Counted from the first letter of the stretch, positions 1-8,232 are shown. The stretch: 64,000 bases of DNA from Klebsiella sp. BIGb0138 (GCF_004342285.1 NZ_SMCV01000005.1:186001-250000), one strand, 5' to 3'. Translations and numbers: made by a program. The notes: generated by a model from the letters alone, not told the origin.

Positions 1-275
1 AAGAGGGGGTCAGCATCGTCACCGAGCCGGTGGCAATGATGAAGAACGCGAAAAATCCACAGGCCGCGAAGGCGTTTATTGATTTCTTACTGTCGACCGA
101 GGGACAGCAGCTGGTGCTACAGCAGGGCTATCTGCCCGCCGATGCTTCGCTGCCGGTGCCGAAGGGTTTCCCGCCGCGCGACAGCATTAAGCTGATGCCG
201 TTCGACGCCGCCAAAGCGCTGGCCGACACCGAGGCGAACAAAAAGCGTTTTGCCGACCTGTTTGGCAGCCGTTAA
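1..275 (+). CDS. ABC transporter substrate-binding protein, C-terminal fragment (5' end outside window)
   Basis: The reading frame is open from the window edge (first full codon at 3) to TAA at 273-275, so only about the last 90 residues are seen. The stretch VAMMKNAKNPQAAKAFIDF, followed by LLSTEGQQLVLQQGYLPA, is the characteristic C-terminal lobe of iron(III)/AfuA-type periplasmic binding proteins of ABC importers, where a helix near the end packs against the hinge. It lies three bases ahead of the permease gene and is clearly the first visible gene of the same operon. The ligand cannot be read from this fragment. The AfuA/FbpA superfamily includes ferric-iron, hexose-phosphate and phosphonate binders. 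Confidence in the family is high, in the ligand low. Confidence 0.85.
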   Translation, partial: EGVSIVTEPVAMMKNAKNPQAAKAFIDFLLSTEGQQLVLQQGYLPADASLPVPKGFPPRDSIKLMPFDAAKALADTEANKKRFADLFGSR

Positions 276-278
276 TTG

Positions 279-1991
279 ATGAACGCGATGACACTGCCTC
301 AGAACGCCAGCGGCAGCCGGATGAAAGGGCTGCTGTGGCTCTTATTATGCCTTGTCGCGGCGATCAGCCTGCTACCCAGCCTGCGCCTGCTTATCGCGGC
401 ACTGCTCGACTGGCGACTGGGCGGCGACAGCAGCTTGTGGCGCGTGCTGAGCAATCCCGCAACCTGGACCGCGCTGTATAACAGCCTGTATACCAGCGGG
501 CTGGGAACGCTGATCTCGCTGCTGCTCGGCAGCCTGTTCGCCTTTTGCCTGGCATTGACCAATATCCGCTTTAAGCCGGTGTGGGTATTCCTGTTTATGC
601 TGCCGATGATGATCCCGCCGCAGGTCACCGCCCTGAGCTGGCTGCAGCTCTTCGGCCCGAGCAGCATTCTGCTCAACAGCATCGGCCTGGCGCCGGGATT
701 TGGCAGCGCCAATCCGCTCTATTCGGCGCAAGGCATCGCTCTGCTGCTCGGCATTCAGCATGCGCCGCTGGTGTTTCTGGCATTGCGCACCCAGCTGCAA
801 TGCCTGCCGAAAGAGCATATCGAAGCGGCCAGGCTCAACGGCGCATCGCTGTGGCGCGTCTTTTTCGATATCGTGCTGCCGCTGTGCCGTACGGCGTTGT
901 GGGGCGGGGCGGCCATCGCGTTTGTCTCCGCGCTCGGCAATTTTGGCATCCCGGCGATGCTTGGGATCCCCATCTCGTTATTTGTGCTGCCGGTCTATAT
1001 CTACCAGACGCTCTCCAGCTTTGGCCCGTCGATGCTTAATGACGTGGCGGCGCTGTCGGTGCTGATGGGCACGCTGGCGATCGGGATTGTTATCGTGCAA
1101 GGCCATATGCAGCGTCGTTACGCCCTACCGCTGATTGGTATGGCAGGGCGCGCGCTGGGCTTTTCGCTGGGGAAATGGCGGCTGGCGACGGAAATTCTGC
1201 TGGGGGTCGTGCTGTTGGTGATTCTGGTCGCGCCGCTGCTGGCGCTGCTGGCGACATCGCTGGTGCCGACGCTCGGCGTCCCGCTCAATGGCGACACCCT
1301 GACCTTTGCCGCCTGGCGCGGGGTCATCGATGCGCAGAGCGCCACCTGGCGAGCGCTGAGCAATAGCATGCTGCTCTCGGTTTGCGCAGCGATGGTGCTG
1401 ATGCTGATTAGCCTACCGCTGGCGTGGCTGCTGGTGCGCCATCCGCGCCGGCCGCTGCGCTGGCTGCACAATATCATCGATATTCCCTATACCCTCCCCG
1501 GCGTGGTGCTGGCGATTGCCTGCATTCTGCTGTTCGCCCGTCCGCTGCCGCTGCTGAATATCAGCCTAATCGGGACATTGACGATTATCTTTTTCGCCTA
1601 TCTCGCCCGTTTCCTCACCGTTTGTCTGAAGCCGGTGCACAACAGCATGTTGCAGCTGGATCCGGCGATGGAAGAGGCTGCGAGCCTCGCCGGCGCAAAT
1701 GTCTCGCAGCGTATGCGCCACATTGTCCTGCCGCTGCTGGCGCCAGCGGCGTTCGCCGGCGCGCTGCTGGTGTTTCTTTCCGCGGTGAACGAGCTGACGG
1801 TTTCGGCGCTGCTGTGGAGCGCCGGGAAAGAGACGCTGGGGGTGATGATTTTCAACCTCGATGAAAGCGGGGACAAAGTGCAGGCGTCGGCGCTTTCGGT
1901 GCTGGTGGTGGCGCTGGTCGCGCTGGTGATGCTGTTGCTCAGCGCGCTCGGCCGATATTTACCCAAAGGAGTGATTCCATGGCAGAACTGA
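279..1991 (+). CDS. Fused two-domain ABC transporter permease (FbpB/AfuB type)
   Basis: A 570-residue inner-membrane protein with about twelve hydrophobic segments, built as two tandem permease halves. This is the usual layout of the iron/AfuB/2-aminoethylphosphonate permease family. Each half has an EAA-type cytoplasmic loop that contacts the ATPase: EAARLNGASLWRVFFDIVLP from about residue 182 and EEAASLAGANVSQRMRHIVLP, of which I cite only the position, from about 465. The ATG at 279 follows the binding-protein stop by three bases and lacks a clear Shine-Dalgarno sequence, suggesting translational coupling; an in-frame TTG at 276 and ATG at 288 are alternatives. The stop overlaps the start of the ATPase gene. 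Substrate unknown; downstream phosphatases hint at a phosphorylated one (inference). Confidence 0.85.
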   Translation: MNAMTLPQNASGSRMKGLLWLLLCLVAAISLLPSLRLLIAALLDWRLGGDSSLWRVLSNPATWTALYNSLYTSGLGTLISLLLGSLFAFCLALTNIRFKPVWVFLFMLPMMIPPQVTALSWLQLFGPSSILLNSIGLAPGFGSANPLYSAQGIALLLGIQHAPLVFLALRTQLQCLPKEHIEAARLNGASLWRVFFDIVLPLCRTALWGGAAIAFVSALGNFGIPAMLGIPISLFVLPVYIYQTLSSFGPSMLNDVAALSVLMGTLAIGIVIVQGHMQRRYALPLIGMAGRALGFSLGKWRLATEILLGVVLLVILVAPLLALLATSLVPTLGVPLNGDTLTFAAWRGVIDAQSATWRALSNSMLLSVCAAMVLMLISLPLAWLLVRHPRRPLRWLHNIIDIPYTLPGVVLAIACILLFARPLPLLNISLIGTLTIIFFAYLARFLTVCLKPVHNSMLQLDPAMEEAASLAGANVSQRMRHIVLPLLAPAAFAGALLVFLSAVNELTVSALLWSAGKETLGVMIFNLDESGDKVQASALSVLVVALVALVMLLLSALGRYLPKGVIPWQN

Positions 1992-3007
1992 AGCTGGAGC
2001 GGCTCAGCAAAGTCTTTGGCAACCAGAGCGTGGTGCGGGATCTCAATCTGACCATCCCGCAGGGCGCTTTTACCGCGCTGCTGGGGCCGAGCGGCTGCGG
2101 CAAAACCACCACGCTGCGCATTCTTGCCGGCCTGGAGCAGCTTAGCGACGGACGCCTGCTGCTGGGCGATCGCCTGCTGGCGGATAACGCTGTCCATCTC
2201 CCGCCGGAACAGCGCGATATGGGAATGGTGTTTCAGTCCTACGCCCTGTGGCCGCATATGACCGTCGCGGAAAACGTGGGCTATCCGCTCAGGCTGCGTA
2301 AAGTGCACGGCGCCGCCCGTCAGAAGCGGGTGATGGAAGCGCTGGAGGTTGTCGAGCTCGGGGCCTATGCCGGGCGTTCGCCGCAGGAACTGAGCGGCGG
2401 GCAGCGTCAGCGGGTGGCGCTGGCGCGCTGCCTGGTCTCCGAGCCGCAGGTGGTACTGCTGGATGAGCCGCTGGCGAATCTCGACCGGCATTTACGCGCA
2501 ACGATGGAACAGACGTTCCGGGAGTTTCATCGCCGTACCGGCGCGACCTTTGTCTATGTGACTCACGATCAGGCGGAGGCGATGGCGCTGGCCAGCCACA
2601 TCGCGGTGATGCATCAGGGAGCATTAATGCAGTGGGGCGCGCCGCAGGAGCTGTATCAGCAGCCGCAAAACGCCTGGGTCGCACGCTTTATCGGCAAGGG
2701 GCAGGTGCTCTCTCTGGCGATACCGGGCCAGCGTCGGGAGCTGGACTGCACGCTGCTGCATGAAGGATTCTCCGCGGCGAATCCTGCCACTTTGCAGCCG
2801 GTGCTGGTGCGCCCGGAGCATGTGCGGCTGTCTGACAACGGGCTGCGCGCGGAAGTGGAACACTGCATCTATCAGGGAGAACGTTATCTGGTGGATTTGC
2901 GCCTCGCTGACGGGCAATCGCTGAGCGCCTTTCACCACGCGCCGCTGCAGACGCAGCAGAGCGTCTGCGTGCAGCTGACGCAGGGCTGGCGTCTGGAGGC
3001 GGCGTGA
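1979..3007 (+). CDS. ABC transporter ATP-binding protein (FbpC/AfuC type)
   Basis: A 342-residue ATPase that would energise the preceding permease. Visible motifs are Walker A GPSGCGKTT at residues 36-44, the signature LSGGQRQR from 138, Walker B VVLLDEP near 158-164 and the switch histidine in THDQAEA. The C-terminal third (from about 240) is a TOBE/OB-like regulatory domain, as in sugar and iron importer ATPases. AAAGGAG stands upstream of the ATG at 1979, which lies inside the last codons of the permease gene; the stop overlaps the next gene by four bases (GTGA). It belongs to the CUT1/FbpC-like subfamily, but the motifs do not identify a substrate. Confidence 0.9.
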   Translation: MAELKLERLSKVFGNQSVVRDLNLTIPQGAFTALLGPSGCGKTTTLRILAGLEQLSDGRLLLGDRLLADNAVHLPPEQRDMGMVFQSYALWPHMTVAENVGYPLRLRKVHGAARQKRVMEALEVVELGAYAGRSPQELSGGQRQRVALARCLVSEPQVVLLDEPLANLDRHLRATMEQTFREFHRRTGATFVYVTHDQAEAMALASHIAVMHQGALMQWGAPQELYQQPQNAWVARFIGKGQVLSLAIPGQRRELDCTLLHEGFSAANPATLQPVLVRPEHVRLSDNGLRAEVEHCIYQGERYLVDLRLADGQSLSAFHHAPLQTQQSVCVQLTQGWRLEAA

Positions 3008-4062
3008 AGATTGAGATCGTCAGCGGCTTAAACCGTAAGGCCCCGGCGGCGATTTTGCTGAGCACCCCGCGCCAGCGTATCCTGCTGGATGCCGGCGGCG
3101 CGCTGGAACCGGATGAGGCGCCGTGGCCGGTCCCGTCGGATATCGACGCGATCCTGTTGAGCCACGATCATGTGGATCATATTGCCGGGCTGAACCGGCT
3201 CCCGGCGCATATTCCGATCTACTGCAGCGCGGTCACCGCCCAGGCGCTGCCGCCGGGGCGCAATGTGCATCCGGTGGCGGTGCGCGGTCAGTTTTCCCTC
3301 GGCGAGATCGCGGTGACCACCGGTAGCTGCGGCCACGCCTGGGGCGGCATGTGGTTTCATCTGAACATCGCCGGCGGCCTGTTTTACAGCGGCGATATCA
3401 GTATGGAATCTCTGCTGTTCCGCTTTGATGTTCCGCCTCCGGCGCGTTTTGCGCTGGTAGATGCCTCCTACGGTTTATACGATGAACCGCAATACCGGCA
3501 GCGGCAAAAACTGCGGGCGCTGCTGTCGCAGCCTACCTTATGCCCGGTTCCGCCTTCCGGGCGGGCCGCCGAGCTGGCGCTACTTATGGCGCGCGAAAAC
3601 CATCCGGATATCGCCATGGATGCCGCCTGTCGCGCCATGCTGGTTCAGATGGCGGAGCATGACGATGGCAGCCTGCACCCCGGGGTCGCCGCGGAGCTGC
3701 GGGCGCTGATTCCGGCGCTACCGGTCTTTTCGCCTCATGCGCAGCTGGTGCTGGCCGCCGACCCGGATGGGATGAACGGCATGGCGGGTGCGCTGCGGGC
3801 GCGGGATGATTTTCAGCATCGTACCCTGTTTACCGGCCATCTGAATCAGCTTGCGCACCAGCAGTGGCTGGCAGGTGAGGTCGACTTCTGCCGCTGGAAC
3901 GTCCATCCCACCCTTAGCTGCCTGCAAACGCTGGTCGCCCGGCTATCGTGCCGCTATTTCGCACCGCTGTTTACCGCGATTGACAACCCGCATCAGTGGC
4001 AGCGGGCGCTGAACTGCCAAATTATGACTCATCCCACGATCGAGATGGAACTATGCCAATAA
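3004..4062 (+). CDS. Metallo-beta-lactamase-fold hydrolase
   Basis: A 352-residue protein starting at GTG 3004, overlapping the ATPase stop. It carries the metal-binding HDHVDH motif of the metallo-beta-lactamase superfamily at residues 54-59, an upstream LLDAGG strand, a second metal-ligand candidate in SCGHAW and the YSGDIS strand near residue 125. This architecture is shared by PhnP-like phosphodiesterases, RNase Z-like enzymes and many uncharacterised hydrolases. Its position in an importer operon with two phosphatase-type genes suggests processing of the imported compound in the cytoplasm; no signal peptide is seen. The exact reaction is not identifiable from sequence alone. Confidence 0.75.
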   Translation: MKIEIVSGLNRKAPAAILLSTPRQRILLDAGGALEPDEAPWPVPSDIDAILLSHDHVDHIAGLNRLPAHIPIYCSAVTAQALPPGRNVHPVAVRGQFSLGEIAVTTGSCGHAWGGMWFHLNIAGGLFYSGDISMESLLFRFDVPPPARFALVDASYGLYDEPQYRQRQKLRALLSQPTLCPVPPSGRAAELALLMARENHPDIAMDAACRAMLVQMAEHDDGSLHPGVAAELRALIPALPVFSPHAQLVLAADPDGMNGMAGALRARDDFQHRTLFTGHLNQLAHQQWLAGEVDFCRWNVHPTLSCLQTLVARLSCRYFAPLFTAIDNPHQWQRALNCQIMTHPTIEMELCQ

Positions 4063-4610
4063 TCTGTAAGCCTTTTGTCTTTGTTCGCCACGGCGAAACC
4101 GCGCTGAACCGGGATAAATTAATCGGCGGCAGTACGGACGTACCGCTTACCGAAGAGGGCGAACTGCAGGCGCAGGAAGTGCGTCCGCTGCTGAGCCGCT
4201 ATCGCTGGAGCGGCATCGCCGTCAGCCCGCTGCTGCGCGCGCGGCAAACGGCCGAGCTGGCGCTCCCCGGCGCGCCCTATACGGTGTTCGATGACCTGCG
4301 CGAGCGGGACTGGGGCGATTTAGAACGGCGGCCATGGGCTGAACAGCCGCCGTACGAAGAGACGCCGCCGGGCGGGGAAAGCTGGGAAGCGTTTTGCCAC
4401 CGGGTGACCGGCGCACTGAACGCTATTCTGACGCAGTACGAGCGTCCGTTAATCGTGGCGCATTCCGGAGTGTTTCGCGTGCTGCGCCGCTATGCGCTCG
4501 GCACGCCCTATGGCGCCCGGCCTGGTCACGTGGTGCCGATGTGGATCTCCCCCGGACAGCAGGCGAATGAGTGGCGGATGGTGCCTCTGGAGGAAGCCGA
4601 TGAGCGCTAA
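4053..4610 (+). CDS. Histidine phosphatase (phosphoglycerate mutase-like) family protein
   Basis: A 185-residue protein of the histidine phosphatase superfamily. The catalytic RHGE motif is at residues 12-15 (the phospho-accepting His is 13), and a second active-site histidine is at about 137 in VAHSGV. The acid residue is probably in the ERDWGDLE segment. Length and domain match small-molecule phosphatases such as CobC/GpmB-like enzymes. The start at 4053 is chosen because the family N-terminus begins just ahead of RHGE. It overlaps the previous gene by ten bases, and its own stop overlaps the next start. It is likely to dephosphorylate a metabolite that enters through, or is processed after, the upstream importer; the substrate is unknown. 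Confidence 0.8.
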   Translation: MPIICKPFVFVRHGETALNRDKLIGGSTDVPLTEEGELQAQEVRPLLSRYRWSGIAVSPLLRARQTAELALPGAPYTVFDDLRERDWGDLERRPWAEQPPYEETPPGGESWEAFCHRVTGALNAILTQYERPLIVAHSGVFRVLRRYALGTPYGARPGHVVPMWISPGQQANEWRMVPLEEADER

Positions 4611-5055
4611 ACCCTGCGTGATTGTAGATATTGACGGCACTCTGGCGGAGTTTGACGCTGAAAAAATGCGTGACTGGGTGCTGGGGAGCGAGAAACAGTG
4701 GCCGCCCTTTTTTGAGGCGATGGCGGACGCGCCGCCGAACGCGGCGATACACAAATTAGTCGCGCTACTGAACGCGACCGAGCAGGCGGTTGTGATTTGC
4801 AGCGGGCGTCCCGCCGCGTTTCGTCTGCATACCGAGGCGTGGCTGGCGCGGCACGGTATTGCCTATGATGGGCTCTATCTGCGCCCGGATGGCGATGATG
4901 GCGTGGCGGATGAAGAGGTTAAGAAGGGGCTGTTGCAGCAGATCGTTGCCGATGGCTATCGGCCGTGGCTGGCGATCGACGACCGTCAGGCGGTGGTGGA
5001 TTTCTGGCGCCGCGCGGGGCTGACCTGCCTGCAGTGCGCGCCCGGCAATTTCTGA
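4600..5055 (+). CDS. HAD-superfamily phosphatase domain protein
   Basis: A 151-residue protein with the HAD nucleophile motif DIDGT at residues 10-14 (D10 nucleophile, D12 general acid/base). Further HAD elements are VICSGRP (motif II Ser), a KKG lysine near 107 and AIDDRQAVVDFW (motif III acidic pair). The single compact domain resembles the polynucleotide kinase 3'-phosphatase-like HAD group. The ATG at 4600 has a good GGAGG eight bases upstream and overlaps the end of the histidine phosphatase gene. As the last gene of the operon it is followed by a hairpin at 5065-5094. Enzyme class is fairly sure; the substrate is unknown. Confidence 0.75.
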   Translation: MSAKPCVIVDIDGTLAEFDAEKMRDWVLGSEKQWPPFFEAMADAPPNAAIHKLVALLNATEQAVVICSGRPAAFRLHTEAWLARHGIAYDGLYLRPDGDDGVADEEVKKGLLQQIVADGYRPWLAIDDRQAVVDFWRRAGLTCLQCAPGNF

Positions 5056-5064
5056 ATCTTAATG

Positions 5065-5094
5065 GCGGCGCTTGCGCAGTCCGGATGGCGCCGC
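5065..5094 (+). terminator. Hairpin at end of the importer/phosphatase operon
   Basis: Inverted repeat GCGGCGC / GCGCCGC (5065-5071 and 5088-5094) starts ten bases after the stop of the HAD gene. There is no U-tract on the plus strand (AAAAAG follows), so it may be a Rho-assisted or 3'-end-stabilising hairpin. Confidence 0.45.
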
Positions 5095-5122
5095 AAAAAG
5101 TGACGCCATTTAAAAAAGACAA

Positions 5123-5149
5123 TAAAAAAGCCACTCGCATGAGTGGCTT
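5123..5149 (-). terminator. Original ileX terminator, now stranded left of the island
   Basis: AAGCCACTC-gcat-GAGTGGCTT (5129-5149) followed on the minus strand by a run of T (5123-5130) is a strong intrinsic terminator for minus-strand transcription. It sits just outside attL, where the 3' end of the minus-strand tRNA gene would have been before integration. It is therefore best read as the ancestral ileX terminator. Confidence 0.8.
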
Positions 5150-5174
5150 AACTATTTGCTTCTTAAGTAGAATT

Positions 5175-5219
5175 TGGTGGCCCCTGCTGGACTTGAACCA
5201 GCGACCAAGCGATTATGAG
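5175..5219 (-). repeat. attL: 45-bp displaced 3' half of ileX
   Basis: Identical over 45 bases to the 3' half of the intact tRNA at 22176-22220, from the encoded CCA through T-arm and variable loop to the anticodon loop. After base 5219 the two diverge at once (left AATGG, right TCGCC). It is the leftover of the original gene end. Confidence 0.93.
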
Positions 5220-5326
5220 AATGGCGATATCATCCTACTCAATTATACTTTGTTATAATAAATCAATTACTTATAAAAATAATTGACACTGTATAAATAA
5301 CCAGAAATACTCTATTTTACCTGTTC

Positions 5327-5349
5327 ATGGCACCCCCGCGGGACCCCCA
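5327..5349 (+). repeat. int arm: Putative integrase arm-type site, left copy
   Basis: A 23-bp segment built around two ACCCCC units recurs at 22107-22129 near attR with one mismatch (G versus A in the centre). A third ACCCCC follows at 5357-5362. Matching sites flanking the core att repeat at both ends are what a tyrosine integrase with an arm-binding N-terminus needs. Confidence 0.65.
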
Positions 5350-5393
5350 GACTGGAACCCCCGTGGCCAAACGATCTTTTTTGCGCAACAAAA

Positions 5394-6830
5394 ATGGCTG
5401 AAAAAACATTCAGATTTACCAAATCCAGGCTTGAAAGTTTATCCCCGGCACCAAAAGGTGGTCGCGTAGAATATCGAGATTCTGAGGTGCAGGGGCTTAT
5501 CCTACGTGTAACTGCTGGTGGTGTGAAAACGTTCAGCGTATCGCGTAAAAAACACGGAGAACACTTCCGGGTGACGCTTGGGCGCTTCCCCGATCTGAGC
5601 GTCGAAAATGCCCGACAGATGGCGGTAAGATCCCTGGGTGAAATGAGCATGACCCGGAAGAACCCTAACGACCTCCGCAAGCAGGAAGAAAAACGGTTGA
5701 TAACGCTGCTGGATGCGTTTGAGGAACGTTTAAAGGTTCGGGGGCATCGGATTAGCCAAACAACCGCAGAACAATACAGAGGGCTGCTTACCAACTATTC
5801 CGGAGACTGGCTGAACCAGCCAATGGTTAATATTACTCGTGAGCGTATCGAGAATCGTCACAAAGCTGTTACCGATGGCTCTGTGTGGTTTGGTGTAGAT
5901 CGTTCAAAGCTCCGGGCGGGTGTGGGAACGGGAAGTAAATCACAGGCGGATGCATGGGGACGTGCGATCAGGACTGTATTCCGTTTTGCCTGGGACCATT
6001 ATCGTGATGATGAGGGGCGCAGTCTGCTGCCCGAACCACCAACGATGGTATTGAGTACCAAAAGCCACTGGCACGGGCTGACGCGAAAAACTGAGCGTGT
6101 AAGAAACTCCGACCTTGGGCGATGGTTTGCCGCTATCGAGCAGGTGCGCCTGCAGTCCGCCGAAAATCGGGATGATTTTGCAGAAGCTGTTTGTGACGCC
6201 ATCTACATGATGATGTTTACTGGGCTGCGTAAGTCGGAGGTACTTCAACTGGAGTGGAGTCGGGTAAATATGGCGAGTCTGTATTACTGGATAGACAAGA
6301 CAAAGAATGGGGATCCCTTGGAACTTCCAATGATCTCCTCTCTGCTGAAAATGTTCCGGCGTCGGCTGTCGCTTCGCAAAGCAGATGATCGGTTGGTGTT
6401 CCCCGGAAAAGATGGTGGCACAATCAGCGAGGCGAGAAAGGTCATTTCTCGGATTGTTGCGGCCACAGTGCCTGAGCATAACCCCGATGCTCTACAGCCA
6501 GTGAACTTTAAATACCATGATGCCCGGCGTACGTTTGGCTCTGCTGCGGCGCTATGCGGTCTCGATGGGTATCTGATAAAGCGTCTGATGAACCATAAAA
6601 CCATGCGTAGCGCAGATGTTACGCAGGGCTATCTGCATTTTGGCGCTGATGAACTGCAGGAACATGCCGAGAAGGTGGAGCGTTACATACTGGAAAAAGC
6701 CGGGCTGGTGGAAAGCAAAGGTAATCTTGATATGCAGCTGCTGGCCGTCATGGGGTCGATGACCGATGAGCAAAAACGGAGAATTATTTTTGACGTGCTA
6801 AATCACGATAACATGCAGGTTGAAAAATGA
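5394..6830 (+). CDS. int: Tyrosine recombinase/integrase of the satellite
   Basis: A 478-residue P4-type site-specific recombinase that would integrate and excise the element at ileX. The N-terminal about 90 residues resemble the DUF4102-like arm-binding domain (GLILRVTAGGVKTFSVSRK). A core-binding SAM-like domain follows, and the catalytic domain starts near 230. Catalytic residues visible are R279 (TGLRKSEVLQLEW), H375 and R378 (HDAR), H401 (NHKT) and the nucleophile Y413 (QGYLHF), so it looks intact. The ATG at 5394 has no strong Shine-Dalgarno, but the family N-terminus fits. It reads away from attL and its stop overlaps the next gene (ATGA). Confidence 0.93.
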   Translation: MAEKTFRFTKSRLESLSPAPKGGRVEYRDSEVQGLILRVTAGGVKTFSVSRKKHGEHFRVTLGRFPDLSVENARQMAVRSLGEMSMTRKNPNDLRKQEEKRLITLLDAFEERLKVRGHRISQTTAEQYRGLLTNYSGDWLNQPMVNITRERIENRHKAVTDGSVWFGVDRSKLRAGVGTGSKSQADAWGRAIRTVFRFAWDHYRDDEGRSLLPEPPTMVLSTKSHWHGLTRKTERVRNSDLGRWFAAIEQVRLQSAENRDDFAEAVCDAIYMMMFTGLRKSEVLQLEWSRVNMASLYYWIDKTKNGDPLELPMISSLLKMFRRRLSLRKADDRLVFPGKDGGTISEARKVISRIVAATVPEHNPDALQPVNFKYHDARRTFGSAAALCGLDGYLIKRLMNHKTMRSADVTQGYLHFGADELQEHAEKVERYILEKAGLVESKGNLDMQLLAVMGSMTDEQKRRIIFDVLNHDNMQVEK

Positions 6831-7441
6831 GTTATTTGAAAAGAGTTGATAATGAGCATGTGGCAAAAATGATTGCCTTTAGAAAAATGTTCGATGATTT
6901 TTCATCTGAGCGGGCATTGGAACATGTTAATTTCACCGAAAAGTTGGTAGATAAAAAAACTATCAGTGAGAAAAAATGGATTGCTGATCAGTTTGCAGTA
7001 GCAGAGATGGTTTATAAGAGTAGGAGAATTTCTCCTGATGAGGAGACTTTGACGAGAGCTGTAAATGTTCTGACAGCCCTTGGTTATACGGATCTAGCGA
7101 GGGATCTTGGAACCCTTACTGAAAAAGTTATCCGCAGTACAACTTTCAGCGATATTTATATTAATAATATTATAGATGGCGCAATCAAAAAGAATAGAAG
7201 TGATGCAGCTTCAGGTTATCGCCATCATTTAAGTGATGAGATTTTGGCAATTATGAAAGCCACCTGGAAGAAAAACCCAGCATTGTCAAAAAAGAAAATG
7301 ATATCAAAGTTAATGATACGCTATGAGGGGCGGGTAGATGAAGGGACCCTGGATAACTGGATCAAGAAAGAAAAATTGTTGCCACCAAAACCAAAAAAAT
7401 ACTTAATTTCTGATTTGGTTATTCCCAGCCAGTACGAATAG
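6827..7441 (+). CDS. Unknown protein translationally coupled to the integrase
   Basis: A 204-residue, lysine-rich, mainly helical protein that I do not recognise. Its ATG overlaps the integrase stop by four bases, so the two are probably made from one transcript. The C-terminal third (LSDEILAIMKATWKKNPALS followed by a DEGTLDNWIKKEKLL segment) looks like a helix-turn-helix-like substrate or DNA-binding region of the kind seen in transposase-associated proteins, but that is weak. Its AT content is higher than that of int, suggesting a separate origin. It may help integration/excision or be cargo; no function is assigned. Confidence 0.75.
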   Translation: MSYLKRVDNEHVAKMIAFRKMFDDFSSERALEHVNFTEKLVDKKTISEKKWIADQFAVAEMVYKSRRISPDEETLTRAVNVLTALGYTDLARDLGTLTEKVIRSTTFSDIYINNIIDGAIKKNRSDAASGYRHHLSDEILAIMKATWKKNPALSKKKMISKLMIRYEGRVDEGTLDNWIKKEKLLPPKPKKYLISDLVIPSQYE

Positions 7442-7458
7442 CATTGGATTGCCGAATA

Positions 7459-7485
7459 GGGGGGGGGTAGTAGATACCCCTCCCC
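7459..7485 (+). terminator. G/C-run hairpin after the int operon
   Basis: A run of G ending GGGGTA pairs with TACCCCTCCCC across a short loop, 20 bases after the stop of the coupled gene. There is no clear U-tract, so it is only a possible terminator between the int transcript and the AlpA-like gene. Confidence 0.4.
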
Positions 7486-7588
7486 ATAAGTAACTCTCCA
7501 TCCTGAATATTAAATTCCCACCTTATTGGATTAAAATCAAAAAACTAGAGTAGCTCCTGTTGTTAACCAGTAATACACGGAGCTACTT

Positions 7589-7795
7589 ATGCATTTAGCC
7601 AAAATCGACAATTCAAAAAAACTTACTCGCAGTGAAGCTGCTGAGCACTTGGGTGTGAACGCACAGACGCTGGCGAACTGGGCTCATACAGGGCGGGTAA
7701 AAATCCCATTTCATAAAGTCGGACGCAAGGTCATTTACTTCAAATCTGATCTTGATGCTTATCTGGATTCCACGCGTAGAACTCAGACGGCTTGA
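7589..7795 (+). CDS. AlpA/MerR-like helix-turn-helix regulator (putative excisionase/activator)
   Basis: A 68-residue protein whose whole length is one winged helix-turn-helix of the HTH_17/AlpA kind: LTRSEAAEHLGVNAQTLANW is the HTH (residues about 12-31), followed by VGRKVIYFKSDLDAYL, the wing and helix typical of excisionases. In P4-like satellites and PICIs such proteins activate int or act as recombination directionality factor. ACACGGAG lies upstream of the ATG. It sits between int and the replication operon, the expected position. It might alternatively be only a transcriptional activator. Confidence 0.8.
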   Translation: MHLAKIDNSKKLTRSEAAEHLGVNAQTLANWAHTGRVKIPFHKVGRKVIYFKSDLDAYLDSTRRTQTA

Positions 7796-7810
7796 GGTGG
7801 GATATGACAC

Positions 7811-7840
7811 ATAAAACAAAGGCAGCTTTGCAGAGCTGCC
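7811..7840 (-). terminator. Intrinsic terminator of the minus-strand regulator operon
   Basis: GGCAGCT and AGCTGCC form a 7-bp stem at 7821-7840. On the minus strand it is followed by TTTGTTTTAT (7811-7820), so it terminates the transcript of the two minus-strand genes that end at 7969. Confidence 0.7.
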
Positions 7841-7968
7841 AATGTCACTACCAAAAACTCAAGCAAAATAAGAATACCAGGGTTAATGCTGGTGGTCAAA
7901 ATCACATCTCAATCGATATTAGGGGTACCCTATCTTCTGATAGATTATGGGGCGGTCAGCACTTAAAT

Positions 7969-8232
7969 TTAGATCCTTCCGTTTTCTTTCAATTGACGCT
8001 CAATGAATTCGAGGTGCTCTTTCAGCCGAGCTTTCCTTTTGAAGATTTTGCTGTCGATAGTGAAATTAAATGGGTTATGAGATTCAGATTTGGGGAATCT
8101 GATAAAAATCTCATTTTCGTAATCGTCTGTTTTAATGGAGCAATTATAGTCAGAGAAGTGATGCCTTACTTGATTAATGGCTTCCTCAACTTCTTGGACG
8201 TTAGGTACGGATTCATCATTAATCATGGTCAT
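7969..8232 (-). CDS. Small unknown protein downstream of the RHH regulator
   Basis: An 87-residue protein of mixed charge with no domain I recognise; the C-terminus (RKARLKEHLEFIERQLKEN) is a strong helix. Its ATG overlaps the stop of the upstream regulator gene (TAATG), so the two are coupled, and a terminator follows at 7811-7840. The arrangement regulator then small partner, divergent from the early operon, could fit an immunity, toxin-antitoxin or anti-repressor role. None is shown by the sequence. A second in-frame ATG at 8226 is possible. Confidence 0.65.
   Translation of the reverse strand: MTMINDESVPNVQEVEEAINQVRHHFSDYNCSIKTDDYENEIFIRFPKSESHNPFNFTIDSKIFKRKARLKEHLEFIERQLKENGRI

Larger units (their letters stand above)
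5056..5393. other. Intergenic region holding operon end, tRNA terminator, attL and integrase arm sites
   Basis: No gene is seen here. In order it holds the operon hairpin, the stranded ileX terminator, attL and, from 5220, AT-rich element DNA leading to GC-rich ACCCCC repeats (5331-5361) just before the integrase gene. Confidence 0.7.

Noticed and set aside
5175..5219. A second tRNA gene left of the island
   Set aside because: Only the 3' half is present; the sequence departs from the tRNA after the anticodon loop, so it is attL.
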